Source: Falsiroseomonas stagni DSM 19981 | GTDB taxonomy: Bacteria; Pseudomonadota; Alphaproteobacteria; Acetobacterales; Acetobacteraceae | Reading direction: 5' to 3' | NCBI RefSeq assembly: GCF_900114315.1 | Contig: NZ_FOSQ01000003.1 | Coordinates: 248,001 to 312,000, forward strand | Length of the DNA stretch: 64,000 nt | Shown: positions 56,055-64,000 of the stretch, piece by piece | Position numbering within the stretch: position 1 is the first letter of the stretch | Layout: the number at the start of each line of letters is the position of its first letter | Notes under the pieces: model-generated | The model's input: the letters and a program-made list of their open reading frames with translations, nothing else | The model's database searches: none | What the model was told of the DNA's origin: nothing | Position numbers and translations under genes: made by a program

Positions 56055-57730
56055 CCACCGACTCCGTACAGCACGATCGCCACCCGGCGGCCGCGGGAAT
56101 AGTTGAAGCCCGCCACGGTCCCGCGTTCCTGCGGCACCAGGCCGAGGGCCGCCGCTTCCGTCCGGAAACGCGCTTCCTCCCGGTCCGATACGGCGGCGAG
56201 GCGCCCGGGTTCCCCGGCCAGGAAGCGGGCCGCTTCCTCGCCGCCGCGCAGCAGGCGGATCTCACCGCCCAGCGCGAACATCAGGCTGGGCTCGTGGTAG
56301 CCCGTGATGCCGAAGCGTTCATCGGGCAGCCCCGGCGCGGCCTGGTGGACCAGCGCCGCCAGGCGCGGCGAGATCCAGGGCGCCGTCAGCCGCGGCAGCA
56401 CGCCCTCCAGCACCACGGCCTGCAAGGGCACCGCCAGCAGCACCGCCAGCAGCGCGGCCCTTGCCGGCGCGCCATCCCGCAGCACCAGCCAGACCCCCGC
56501 GGAGAACAGCGCCGCCGCCGGCACGGCCAGCAATGCGACCAGGGAGACACGGCCATCCGCCAGCACCGGCAGCGCCACCGCCACCGCCGCGATGCCGAAG
56601 GCCACCAGGATGGCGACCACCAGGGAGAAGACGGAAAGCCAGCGCGGCGCCTGGCGCCGCAGCGGGTCCAGCGCCCAGGCGGCCGCCAGCAGCATCAGCG
56701 CGGGATAGGCCGGCATGGCGTAGTGCGGCAGCTTCGTCGTCACTGCCTCGAACATCAGCCAGACGGGCACGGCCCAGGCGAGCAGGAAGCGCGTGGCGGG
56801 CTGCAGCCGGTCCGCCCAGGCGCCGGGGGCGGCGCGCAGCACCAGGAAGGCGGCCGGGAACGCCGCGATGCCGAAGCTGAGGAAATAATAGCCGGGCGGG
56901 CCCCAATGATTCTCATCCGCGCCGCCGACCTTGTTCAGCATGTCGCTGCCCAGGGCATCGGCGATGAAGCGGCCCTCGGTCGCGATGGTGACCGCGATGA
57001 ACCAGGGCGCGGCCGCCAGCACCATCAGCGGAATGCCCCAGCCCGGGCGCAGGGCGCGCAGCCAGGGCGCGCCGGATTTCCACCCGCGATCGGCGGCGAA
57101 CAGCGTGATTCCCGCCAGCAGCGGCACCGCGGGCCCGATCGGCCCCTTCAGCAGCACCGCGCCGCCCAGCATCAGCCAGAACCCCGCCGCCTGCCTGGCG
57201 CTGAACTGCCCCGGCGCCAGATAGGCCCGCCCCATCAGCCCCATCGCCACCACGATGGTGCCGAGCAGCGCGGCATCGGTCTTGGCGATATGCGTCTCGA
57301 CGCCCAGGACGAAGCACCCCGCCAGCATGGCCGCGCCCAGGAAGGCCGCCCGCCGCCCGACCAGGGACCGGCCGAACTGCGCCGTCGCCAGCACCGCCAG
57401 CATCGCGCCGAGGAGGGAGGGGATGCGATAGGCCCAGATATCGGCCCGAGTGCCGAGGCGCAGGCCCTCCAGCACATGCACCGAGGTGGCCTGGGCCCAG
57501 TGGATGCCCGCGGGCTTCTTGTTGCGCTCCACCTCGCCCAGCCGGATGCGGACATAGTCGCCCGTCTCCACCATCTGGCGGCTGGCCTGGGCGAAGCGGC
57601 TTTCGTCGCGGTCCCCGGCAGGGATGGTGAAGAAGCCCGGCAGCCAGAGCAGCAGACACAGCAGCGCGAGCCAGCGAAGCGGGCGGCGCGTCTCCGGCAG
57701 CCTGTCGAGGAAATCGCGCAGCGCTTGCAT
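56051..57730 (-). CDS. ArnT-like (GT83/PMT family) lipid-linked glycosyltransferase
   Basis: A protein of 559 residues with about 12 membrane helices. The first periplasmic loop has the catalytic acidic motif FFTIPAGDRDESRFAQASRQM, followed by NKKPAGIHWAQATSVHVL, typical of ArnT/PMT-type enzymes. The periplasmic C-terminal domain is present (about 430-559). Transfers a sugar from a polyprenyl phosphate carrier, in ArnT aminoarabinose to lipid A. No arn synthesis genes are seen, so donor and acceptor are unknown. First of a two-gene operon with dedA; divergent from rsmB (48 bp). Confidence 0.88.
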   Translation of the reverse strand: MQALRDFLDRLPETRRPLRWLALLCLLLWLPGFFTIPAGDRDESRFAQASRQMVETGDYVRIRLGEVERNKKPAGIHWAQATSVHVLEGLRLGTRADIWAYRIPSLLGAMLAVLATAQFGRSLVGRRAAFLGAAMLAGCFVLGVETHIAKTDAALLGTIVVAMGLMGRAYLAPGQFSARQAAGFWLMLGGAVLLKGPIGPAVPLLAGITLFAADRGWKSGAPWLRALRPGWGIPLMVLAAAPWFIAVTIATEGRFIADALGSDMLNKVGGADENHWGPPGYYFLSFGIAAFPAAFLVLRAAPGAWADRLQPATRFLLAWAVPVWLMFEAVTTKLPHYAMPAYPALMLLAAAWALDPLRRQAPRWLSVFSLVVAILVAFGIAAVAVALPVLADGRVSLVALLAVPAAALFSAGVWLVLRDGAPARAALLAVLLAVPLQAVVLEGVLPRLTAPWISPRLAALVHQAAPGLPDERFGITGYHEPSLMFALGGEIRLLRGGEEAARFLAGEPGRLAAVSDREEARFRTEAAALGLVPQERGTVAGFNYSRGRRVAIVLYGVGG

Positions 57731-57778
57731 GGCGCGGCCCTAGCACGGCGCGGGCCGGGGGGCCATAAAGCGCCGCTC

Positions 57779-59071
57779 ATGCCCCCCAGCACCCCCACGC
57801 GCACCCCCCGACGCACCCAATCCGGCAAGCAGGCGCCCGGCGTGCTGACGCGCAACGCCGCCCTCTCCCTGCTCGCCGCCGTCTTCGAACGCCGCCGGCC
57901 GATCGAGGAGGCCCTCGATGCCCTGCCCGCGGCGCTGGAGGCGCGGGACCGCGGCGCCGCCCACCGCATCGCCGCCGCCGTGCTGCGCCGCGCCGGCAGC
58001 CTGGACGCCGTGCTGGAACCCTTCCTGCGCCGTGAACCGCCGCCGGTGGTGCGCGCCGCGCTGCGGATGGGGGCGGCCGAGTTGCTCCTTCTCGGCACCC
58101 CCGCGCACGCCGCCGTCGCCGCGACGGTGGAGGTGGTGCCCCGCCCCTTCGCCGGCCTGGTCAACGCCGTGCTCCGCAAGGTGGCGGCCGAGGGGTCGCT
58201 GGATGGGCTGGATGCGGAGCGGCTGGATACGCCGCCCTGGCTCTGGTCCACCTGGCACGCCGCCTATGGCCCCGCCGTGCGCGCCATCGCCCGCGCCCAC
58301 CAGGTGCCCGCGCCGCTCGACATTTCCCTGAAGCCGGGCGCGACCCCGCCGGAAGGCGCCGTGGAACTGCCGACCGGCAGCTGGCGCCTGCCCGCCGGCA
58401 CCCGCGCCGCTGACCTGCCCGGCCTGGCGGAGGGCCTTTTCTGGGTGCAGGACGCCGCCGCCGCCCTGCCTGCGAAGCTGCTGGCGGTGAAGCCCGGCGA
58501 ACGCGTGGCGGACCTCTGCGCCGCCCCCGGCGGCAAGACCGCGCAACTGGCCGCCGCCGGCGCCGCCGTGACGGCGGTGGAACGCGACCCCCGCCGCGCC
58601 GCCAGGCTGCGGGAGAACCTGGCGCGCCTCGGCCTGGATGCCGTCGTGCTGGAAACCGATGCCGCGACCTGGCAGCCCGATGGCGCCGGCTTCGATGCCG
58701 TGCTGCTGGACGCCCCCTGTTCCGCCACCGGCATCATCCGCCGCCACCCGGACATCCCCCACCTCAAGCGCGTGGCGGACATCACGGCGCTGGCGGAGAC
58801 GCAGGCGCGGCTGCTGGAACAGGCGACCCGCCTGCTGCGTCCCGGCGGGCGCCTCGTGCTCGCCACCTGTTCCCTCCAGCCGGAGGAAGGGGAGGCGCAT
58901 CTGGCCCGCGCCGCGGCGCTGGGGCTGGTGGCGGACCCGATCACGGCCGCGGAGCTGCCGGGGCTGGAGGAGGCGATCACGCCCCGCGGCACGCTGCGGA
59001 CGCGGCCCGACCTCTGGGCCGATCGCGGCGGGCTGGATGGCTTCTTCGCCGCGCGTTTCCTGCGGCTCTGA
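57779..59071 (+). CDS. rsmB: 16S rRNA m5C967 methyltransferase RsmB
   Basis: A protein of 430 residues from ATG 57779. The N-terminal NusB-like RNA-binding domain (about 22-150, RNAALSLLAAVFERRRPIEEAL; NAVLRKVAAEG) is followed by the catalytic domain: SAM site CAAPGGKT at 247-254, and the two cysteines of the m5C mechanism, Cys314 (LDAPCSATG) and Cys364 (LATCSLQPEEGE). Methylates C967 in 16S rRNA. Ribosome-site evidence is weak, but the start fits the family. Confidence 0.95.
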   Translation: MPPSTPTRTPRRTQSGKQAPGVLTRNAALSLLAAVFERRRPIEEALDALPAALEARDRGAAHRIAAAVLRRAGSLDAVLEPFLRREPPPVVRAALRMGAAELLLLGTPAHAAVAATVEVVPRPFAGLVNAVLRKVAAEGSLDGLDAERLDTPPWLWSTWHAAYGPAVRAIARAHQVPAPLDISLKPGATPPEGAVELPTGSWRLPAGTRAADLPGLAEGLFWVQDAAAALPAKLLAVKPGERVADLCAAPGGKTAQLAAAGAAVTAVERDPRRAARLRENLARLGLDAVVLETDAATWQPDGAGFDAVLLDAPCSATGIIRRHPDIPHLKRVADITALAETQARLLEQATRLLRPGGRLVLATCSLQPEEGEAHLARAAALGLVADPITAAELPGLEEAITPRGTLRTRPDLWADRGGLDGFFAARFLRL

Positions 59072-59171
59072 GGGGATTGGGCGGAAAATCCTTCTCATCC
59101 GCCCCGCCACTGGCGTGATCCGAAAAAATTTGTTCTAAAGTTCCGGTATCGTGACCCGGGACACCCAAGGC

Positions 59172-59639
59172 ATGGCCGCCGCCGAACTCGACCGCATCGA
59201 CCGTGAGATCCTCCGCCTGCTGATGCAGGACGCCGCCCGTTCCCTGGCGGAGATCGCCCAGGAAGTGGGGCTGACCCCCACCCCCTGCTGGAAGCGCATC
59301 AAGCGGATGGAGGAAGCGGGGGTCATCACCGGCCGCGTGGCGCTGGTGGATGCCACGCTGGTCGGGCTGCCGATCTCCGTCTTCGTCTCGATCGAGACCG
59401 GCGACCATTCCGCCGACTGGATCGCCCGCTTCGCCGCCGCCGTGGACAGCCTGCCGGAGATCGTGGAGTGCTGGCGGCTGGGCGGCGATGTCGACTACCT
59501 GCTGCGCGTCGTCGTGCCGGACATGGCGGGCTACGATGCGTTCTACCGCCGTTTCGTTGCGGCGGTGCCGAGCCTGCGCAAAGTGACCGGCCGCTTCGCG
59601 ATGGAACGCGTCAAAAGCACGACCGCCCTGCCGATTTGA
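59172..59639 (+). CDS. Lrp/AsnC family transcriptional regulator
   Basis: A protein of 155 residues from ATG 59172; GTG 59151 in frame would add seven residues. The N-terminal helix-turn-helix is LDRIDREILRLLMQDAARSLAEIAQEVGLTPTPCWKRIKRME. The C-terminal RAM domain contains the effector-binding VECWRLGGDVDYLLRVVV. A Cys in the recognition helix region (TPCW) is typical of the Lrp branch. The upstream gap has an AT-rich patch (cgaaaaaatttgttctaaag) suitable for self-binding. Likely controls an amino-acid gene; candidates nearby are not obvious. Confidence 0.93.
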   Translation: MAAAELDRIDREILRLLMQDAARSLAEIAQEVGLTPTPCWKRIKRMEEAGVITGRVALVDATLVGLPISVFVSIETGDHSADWIARFAAAVDSLPEIVECWRLGGDVDYLLRVVVPDMAGYDAFYRRFVAAVPSLRKVTGRFAMERVKSTTALPI

Positions 59640-59702
59640 GGGGGTGCGAGCCCCCCCGCCCGGTTTCCCCGCGGGGCGGTGGCGGGTAGAAGCGGAACTG
59701 AC

Positions 59703-60362
59703 ATGTCCTCTTCACGCCCCATCCGCATCGCGCCCTCCCTCCTCGCCGCCGATTTCGCGCGGCTGGGGGAGGAGGTTGCTGCCATCGAGGCCGCCGGCGC
59801 CGATTGGCTCCACCTCGACATCATGGACGGCCATTTCGTCCCCAACATCTCCTTCGGCCCGTCGGTGGTGAAGGCGCTGCGCAAGCATGCGCGGATGCCC
59901 TTCGACGTGCATCTGATGATCGCGCCGGCGGACCCCTACCTCGCGGCCTTCGCCGATGCGGGGGCGGACCTCATCAGCCTGCACCCGGAAGCGGGGCCGC
60001 ATCTGCACCGGTCGCTGCAGACGATCCGGGCGCTGGGCAAGAAATCCGGCGTGGTACTGAACCCCGCGACGCCGGTCGGCGTGGTGGCGGAGGTGATCGA
60101 CCTGGTGGATCTGGTGCTGGTGATGTCGGTGAACCCCGGCTTCGGCGGGCAGTCCTTCATCCGCACCCAGCTTTCCAAGATCGCGACCTTGCGCGGCATG
60201 ATCGAGGCCTCCGGCCACGACATCGCCCTGCAGGTCGATGGCGGCGTGACGGCGGTGACGGCGAAGGATTGCATCGCCGCCGGCGCCGATGTGCTGGTGG
60301 CGGGCACCGCGGTGTTCGGAACGTCTGACTACGCCGCCGCCATCGCCGGCCTGCGCGGATAA
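59703..60362 (+). CDS. rpe: Ribulose-phosphate 3-epimerase
   Basis: A protein of 219 residues from ATG 59703. A TIM barrel with the metal and catalytic residues in [17 protein letters not shown] (His/Asp), FDVHLMI (His) and the second Asp in [17 protein letters not shown] and the phosphate-binding end VLVAGTAVF are also present. Interconverts ribulose-5-P and xylulose-5-P in the pentose phosphate pathway. Followed after 11 bp by the heparinase-like gene. Confidence 0.96.
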   Translation: MSSSRPIRIAPSLLAADFARLGEEVAAIEAAGADWLHLDIMDGHFVPNISFGPSVVKALRKHARMPFDVHLMIAPADPYLAAFADAGADLISLHPEAGPHLHRSLQTIRALGKKSGVVLNPATPVGVVAEVIDLVDLVLVMSVNPGFGGQSFIRTQLSKIATLRGMIEASGHDIALQVDGGVTAVTAKDCIAAGADVLVAGTAVFGTSDYAAAIAGLRG

Positions 60363-60373
60363 AGGGAGACGCC

Positions 60374-62041
60374 ATGATCGGGGGGGTCCTTCGCGGCGCG
60401 CGCCGCATCCTGGCGAATCTGAAACCGATCAAGGTGCCGGACGGGCCCGCGCGGTCCTTCCGCGACCTCTGGCCCGGCGATGCCGCGCGGGGCGCCCGCC
60501 TGCTGCGGGGCGAGTTCGAGGTGCAGGGCACCGTCCGCCCGCTGCGGCCGCAGGATGCGGATGGTGGCCCCGGCGATTGGGGCGGCGGCGGCGGTTCCGC
60601 CGCCTGGCGCAGCGCGGCGCATGGCTTCGCCTGGCTGCGGGACCTCCGCGCGCTCGGCACCGATGCCGCGCGCCTGCGCGGCCGGGCGCTGACGGCGGAT
60701 TGGCTGGCGCTCGCCAGCCATGAGGCGCTGGCCGAGGCCCCCGAAGTGGCCGGCGCCCGCATCTCCGCCTGGCTCGGCCATTGGGACTTCCTGGCCGCGA
60801 CGGCGGAGGACGGGTTCCGCAAGCAGTTGATGCAGCGGCTTGCCCAGGATGCCCGCGGCGTGGTGGCCGGCCTGCCGGCGGAGGCAGCGCATCGCGGCGC
60901 GCTGGTCGCGCTGAAGGGCGGCATGGCAGCCGCCGTGGCGCTGGAGGAGGAGACCTGGCTCGCCCGCTGCGTCCGTTTCCTGCCGCAGGAGCTGGAGCGC
61001 CAGTTCAACCCGGATGGCGGCCATGTGGAGCGCAGCCCGACGGCGCAGCTCCTCGCCCTCCAGGACCTGATCGAGATCCGCAACCTGCTGCATGGGGCGG
61101 GGATCGAGGCGCCGTCCCAGCTGGCCGGCACGCTGGACCGCGCCGCGCCGGCGCTGCGCCTGCTGCGCCACGCCGATGGCGGCCTCTCCCTGTTCAACGG
61201 GACGCGGGAGGAGCAGGCCGCGATCATCGACCTGGTGCTGACCCAGGGCCAGTCCCGCGGCCGCGCGCCGACCCACCTGCCGGAAACGGGCTTCCAGCGC
61301 CTGTCGGCCAGCCGCACCCTCGTCATCGCGGATTGCGGCGCGCCGCCCACCGCGCGGCGGGATGCGACGCCGGGCGGGTTGCCGCGCGGTGCCGACCGCA
61401 ACGCCCATGCCGGGACCCTGTCCTTCGAGATGTCGGTGGGCCGCGACCGGCTGATCGTGAATTGCGGTGCCGCCCCGGCGGCGGAGGGGGAGTGGCGCGA
61501 CGCGCTGCGCGCCACCGCCGCCCACTCCACCCTGGTGCTCGCCGATACCAATTCCAGCGAGTTGAAGCCCGAGGGGCTCGGCCGCCGCGTGGAGCAGGTG
61601 GAGGCCGACCGGCAGGAGGCCAATGGCGCACAGTGGCTGGAGGCCAGCCATGATGGCTGGGTCCGGCAATTCGGCCTGCGGCACCGCCGGCGGCTCTATC
61701 TCTCGGAATCCGGCGACGATCTCCGTGGCGAGGATGTGCTGGAGGCCGAGCGCGACGTGGCCGTGCCGAGCTTCGCCGTGCGCTTCCACCTTCATCCCGC
61801 GGTGGTGGCCAGTCTGCAGCAGGATGAGCAGGGGGTGCTGCTGCGCCTTCCCTCCGGCGTCGGCTGGCGGCTGCGGGTGAAGGGCGCGCGCGTCGCGATC
61901 GAGGAGAGCATCTACCTGGCCGCGGAGCCGCGCCGGAGCCAGCAGGTGGCCTTGTACGCGGAAGCCGGCGCGAACAGCCTGCAATGGGCGATCGTGCGGG
62001 CCAGCATGGGCACGCCGGGCGGGGCGGAGGCGGAGGAGTAG
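60374..62041 (+). CDS. Heparinase II/III family protein
   Basis: A protein of 555 residues. An N-terminal alpha/alpha-toroid part (FAWLRDLRALG; EAPEVAGARISAWLGHWDFL; LERQFNPDGGHVERSPTAQLLALQDLIEIRNLL, where the His/Tyr-Glu catalytic groove lies) is followed by the beta-sandwich (FEMSVGRDRLIVNCGAAPA; AHSTLVLADTNSSEL). Polysaccharide lyase or hydrolase of uronic-acid-containing glycan. The order rpe-heparinase-purH is familiar from alphaproteobacteria, where the target polymer is unknown. No signal peptide is obvious, so where it acts is unclear. Confidence 0.9.
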   Translation: MIGGVLRGARRILANLKPIKVPDGPARSFRDLWPGDAARGARLLRGEFEVQGTVRPLRPQDADGGPGDWGGGGGSAAWRSAAHGFAWLRDLRALGTDAARLRGRALTADWLALASHEALAEAPEVAGARISAWLGHWDFLAATAEDGFRKQLMQRLAQDARGVVAGLPAEAAHRGALVALKGGMAAAVALEEETWLARCVRFLPQELERQFNPDGGHVERSPTAQLLALQDLIEIRNLLHGAGIEAPSQLAGTLDRAAPALRLLRHADGGLSLFNGTREEQAAIIDLVLTQGQSRGRAPTHLPETGFQRLSASRTLVIADCGAPPTARRDATPGGLPRGADRNAHAGTLSFEMSVGRDRLIVNCGAAPAAEGEWRDALRATAAHSTLVLADTNSSELKPEGLGRRVEQVEADRQEANGAQWLEASHDGWVRQFGLRHRRRLYLSESGDDLRGEDVLEAERDVAVPSFAVRFHLHPAVVASLQQDEQGVLLRLPSGVGWRLRVKGARVAIEESIYLAAEPRRSQQVALYAEAGANSLQWAIVRASMGTPGGAEAEE

Positions 62042-62057
62042 GGTGGCTGTGGCTGCC

Positions 62058-62218
62058 CGGGGGGAACGCTGTTCCCCCCGTACCCCCCATGCCAAGGGCC
62101 CCCTCCTTGACGGTTTGGGGCCCCTTGGAACCCTTCAATTGACGATGGTCCAGGGGGGTCTCCCCCCCAAATCTTCCACATGGGGCGGATGGGGTGGGGG
62201 GAAGGCAGCGCCTTCCCC
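62058..62218 (-). repeat. Multi-hairpin intergenic repeat, copy e (four stems)
   Basis: Stems on the plus strand: cggggggaac/gttccccccg (62058-62080), an imperfect ccaaggg.../...cccttgg (62092-62128), gggggg/cccccc (62153-62167) and ggggaaggc/gccttcccc (62198-62218). Its reverse complement aligns with copy c over the first stem, linker and CTGGACCATCGTCAA tail, while the central stem differs in both arms. It is the only copy between genes of the same direction and ends 9 bases before the next start codon. Confidence 0.88.
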
Positions 62219-62227
62219 ACGGCGCAC

Positions 62228-63343
62228 GTGAAAATCCTCGAAATCACCAACGTCGATTTCTCGTTGCGCCACTTCCTCCTGCCCCTGATGCGCGGCCTGC
62301 GGGACCGGGGGCATGAGGTGGTGGGCGTCTGCGCCGAGGGTCCCTTGCTGGACCTCCCCCGCGCCGAGGGTTTTCGCATCGCCCCCGTTCCCATGGCGCG
62401 CAGCCTGAACCCTGTGGCGCAGGCGCGGGCGCTTTCGGCCCTTGTCGCCCTGATGCGGGCGGAGAAGCCGGACCTTGTCCACGCCCATATGCCGATCAGC
62501 GGCTTGCTGGCGCGCACCGCCGCGCGCGTCACCGGCGTGCAGCGGATCGCCTATACCTGCCACGGCTTCCTCTTCAACCAGCCCGGCCCCTGGTGGCGAG
62601 GCACCCTTGCCCTCAACCTCGAACGCGCCGCCGGCCGCATCACGGATACCTTCCTCACCGTGAGCGCGGAGGAGGCGGAGGATGCGCGGCGCCTCGGCAT
62701 CCACCCGCACGCCACCGCCGTGCTGAACGGGCGCGACCCCGCCCGCTTCCGGCCGGACGCGGCGGCGCGGGCGCGGCTGCGGGCGGAACTCGGCGCGGGG
62801 CCGGCGGATTGCGTCGTCATCGCCGTCTCCCGCCTCGTCCGCCACAAGGGGATTCCGGAGTTGCTGGCCGCGGCGCCGCCGGGCTGCACCTTGTGGATCG
62901 TCGGCGAACGCCTGCCCTCCGACCATGGGGAGGATCTGGAGCCGCATTTCGCGCGCGCGGCGGCGGCGCTCGGCCCGAGGCTGAAGCGCCTGGGCTACCG
63001 GCACGACATCCCGGCGCTGATGGCGGCGGCCGATGTCTTCTGCCTGCCCTCCCACTTCGAGGGCCTGCCCATGTCCATCATCGAGGCGATGCTGACCGGC
63101 CTGCCCGTGGTGGCGACCGATATCCGCGGGCCGCGCGAGCAGGTGGTGGATGGCGAGACCGGGCTGCTGGTGCCCCCCGCCACCGTCGAACCGCTGGCCG
63201 ATGCCCTCTCGCGCCTCGCCGCCGATCCCGCGCTGCGCGCCGCGATGGGGGAGGCCGGCCGCGCCCGGGCGCTGGACCGTTTCGATGAGGCGAAGGTCGT
63301 GGCCCGCAGCATTGCATTGCTGGAAGGCACCAAACGCGGTTGA
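62228..63343 (+). CDS. GT4 family glycosyltransferase
   Basis: A protein of 371 residues, start GTG 62228 ([11 protein letters not shown]). An ATG at 62180 in the same frame lies inside the repeat and gives an unlikely leader. GT-B fold: N-terminal [43 protein letters not shown], then the donor-binding C-terminal [36 protein letters not shown] with the E-x7-E signature. Retaining transferase using a nucleotide sugar, probably for a surface polysaccharide. It lacks a convincing ribosome site; repeat copy e runs up to its start. Confidence 0.9.
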   Translation: MKILEITNVDFSLRHFLLPLMRGLRDRGHEVVGVCAEGPLLDLPRAEGFRIAPVPMARSLNPVAQARALSALVALMRAEKPDLVHAHMPISGLLARTAARVTGVQRIAYTCHGFLFNQPGPWWRGTLALNLERAAGRITDTFLTVSAEEAEDARRLGIHPHATAVLNGRDPARFRPDAAARARLRAELGAGPADCVVIAVSRLVRHKGIPELLAAAPPGCTLWIVGERLPSDHGEDLEPHFARAAAALGPRLKRLGYRHDIPALMAAADVFCLPSHFEGLPMSIIEAMLTGLPVVATDIRGPREQVVDGETGLLVPPATVEPLADALSRLAADPALRAAMGEAGRARALDRFDEAKVVARSIALLEGTKRG

Positions 63344-63363
63344 TGCCCCGGGGGGAGGGGTCT

Positions 63364-64000
63364 ATGCCGCGCCGCATGAGCCAGACCCTCCCCGTCCGCC
63401 GCGCGCTGCTCTCCGTCTCCGACAAGACGGGCATCGTCGAATTCGCCCGCTTCCTCGTCGCCCAGGGCGCCGAGATCCTCTCCACCGGCGGCACCGCCAG
63501 CGCCATCCGCGCGGCCGGCATCCCGGTGAAGGATGTGTCGGAGCACACGGGTTTTCCTGAGATTCTCGATGGCCGGGTGAAGACACTGGTGCCGCAGGTG
63601 CATGGCGGGCTGCTCGGCCGGCGGGACCTGGCCGACCACCTCGCGCAGATGGAGGCGCACGCCATCGCGCCGATCGACCTCGTCGCCGTGAACCTCTACC
63701 CCTTCGAGGCGACCGTCGCTAAGGGTGCCGAGTTCGAGGACTGCATCGAGAATATCGACATTGGCGGGCCCGCGATGATCCGCAGCGCCGCCAAGAATTT
63801 TGCTTCCGTTGTCGTCATCACGGAGCCCGAGCAGCTTTCCGAAGTGCGGGTGGAACTGGAAGACGGCGGCACCACGCTGGCACTGCGCCGGCGCCTTGCC
63901 CAGGCCGCCTATGCCCGCACGGCGGCCTATGACACCGCGATCTCCACCTGGTTCGCGGGCGAGAACAAGGATGTCTTTCCGCAGCGCCTGGCGGTCGCCG
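63364..64000 (+). CDS. purH: Bifunctional AICAR transformylase/IMP cyclohydrolase PurH, N-terminal part (cut by window edge)
   Basis: 212 residues are visible from ATG 63364 (GGAGG five bases upstream; ATG 63376 is an in-frame alternative). The IMP cyclohydrolase (MGS-like) domain is clear: [62 protein letters not shown] and [24 protein letters not shown]. Catalyses the last two steps of IMP synthesis. The transformylase domain lies beyond the window. Confidence 0.97.
   Translation, partial: MPRRMSQTLPVRRALLSVSDKTGIVEFARFLVAQGAEILSTGGTASAIRAAGIPVKDVSEHTGFPEILDGRVKTLVPQVHGGLLGRRDLADHLAQMEAHAIAPIDLVAVNLYPFEATVAKGAEFEDCIENIDIGGPAMIRSAAKNFASVVVITEPEQLSEVRVELEDGGTTLALRRRLAQAAYARTAAYDTAISTWFAGENKDVFPQRLAVA

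Noticed and set aside
1-64000. tRNA or rRNA genes, insertion sequences, prophage or defence islands
   Set aside because: I found no cloverleaf-like or rRNA-like stretches, no transposase or integrase motifs, and no terminal inverted repeats bounding a mobile gene.

Overview
The window is about 64 kb of very GC-rich DNA, near 70% by eye. Genes are tightly packed, and many neighbours overlap by 1 or 4 bases (TGATG, ATGA). The gene content fits an aerobic alphaproteobacterium. My best guess is Rhodospirillales/Acetobacteraceae, Roseomonas-like: an sdhC-sdhD-sdhA-sdhB operon, the short alphaproteobacterial hprK, an incomplete PTS with HPr and a mannose-type EIIA, DUF1489 and DUF3422 proteins, a TIGR02186 protein beside a TauE transporter, and the order rpe - heparinase II/III-like gene - purH. 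The organism assignment is inference from content, not a database match. I see no rRNA, tRNA, CRISPR array, insertion sequence or prophage block. This is mostly chromosomal core with some lineage-specific cassettes.

Layout. 1-13.7 kb: end of a DUF3422 gene, grpE with a GNAT gene, a chemoreceptor, murJ, a GST, ribA coupled to an L,D-transpeptidase-like gene, an orphan OmpR-type regulator, a RutE-like reductase, an Nfu Fe-S carrier and a tauE-TIGR02186-usp operon. 13.7-22.8 kb: a PQQ-type sugar dehydrogenase with a diheme cytochrome c, small metabolic genes and the succinate dehydrogenase operon. 22.8-32 kb: an aspartate-semialdehyde dehydrogenase homologue whose catalytic cysteine is replaced, a PAS chemoreceptor, a TAXI binding protein, and an unassigned cassette of a Tat-exported FAD oxidoreductase followed by three membrane or periplasmic proteins. 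32.1-39.6 kb: a seven-gene hyf-like membrane complex whose large subunit lacks the N-terminal NiFe-binding cysteines. 39.9-46 kb: TRAP permeases, TrmO, a GH19 hydrolase, an aldo/keto reductase and a PLP dehydratase. 46.2-50.3 kb: hprK-rapZ-EIIA-HPr-ptsI, a regulatory PTS with no visible sugar permease. 51-64 kb: EAL protein, MFS transporter, an SDHAF4/DUF1674 homologue with a long polyproline arm, htpX, dedA, an ArnT-like glycosyltransferase, rsmB, lrp, rpe, a heparinase-like gene, a GT4 glycosyltransferase and the start of purH.

Non-coding structure is the other theme. Five copies of one modular, multi-hairpin repeat lie in the window, four of them between convergent genes. Two copies change their central stem in a compensatory way. 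A second class of short-palindrome strings lies just upstream of two start codons. One intergenic stretch before the SDHAF4-like gene carries nine GANTC sites in 226 bp.

Most promising for follow-up: the NiFe-less hyf complex with its extra small subunit, the Asd homologue without its nucleophile, the GANTC cluster, the repeat family, and the polyproline SDHAF4 protein.
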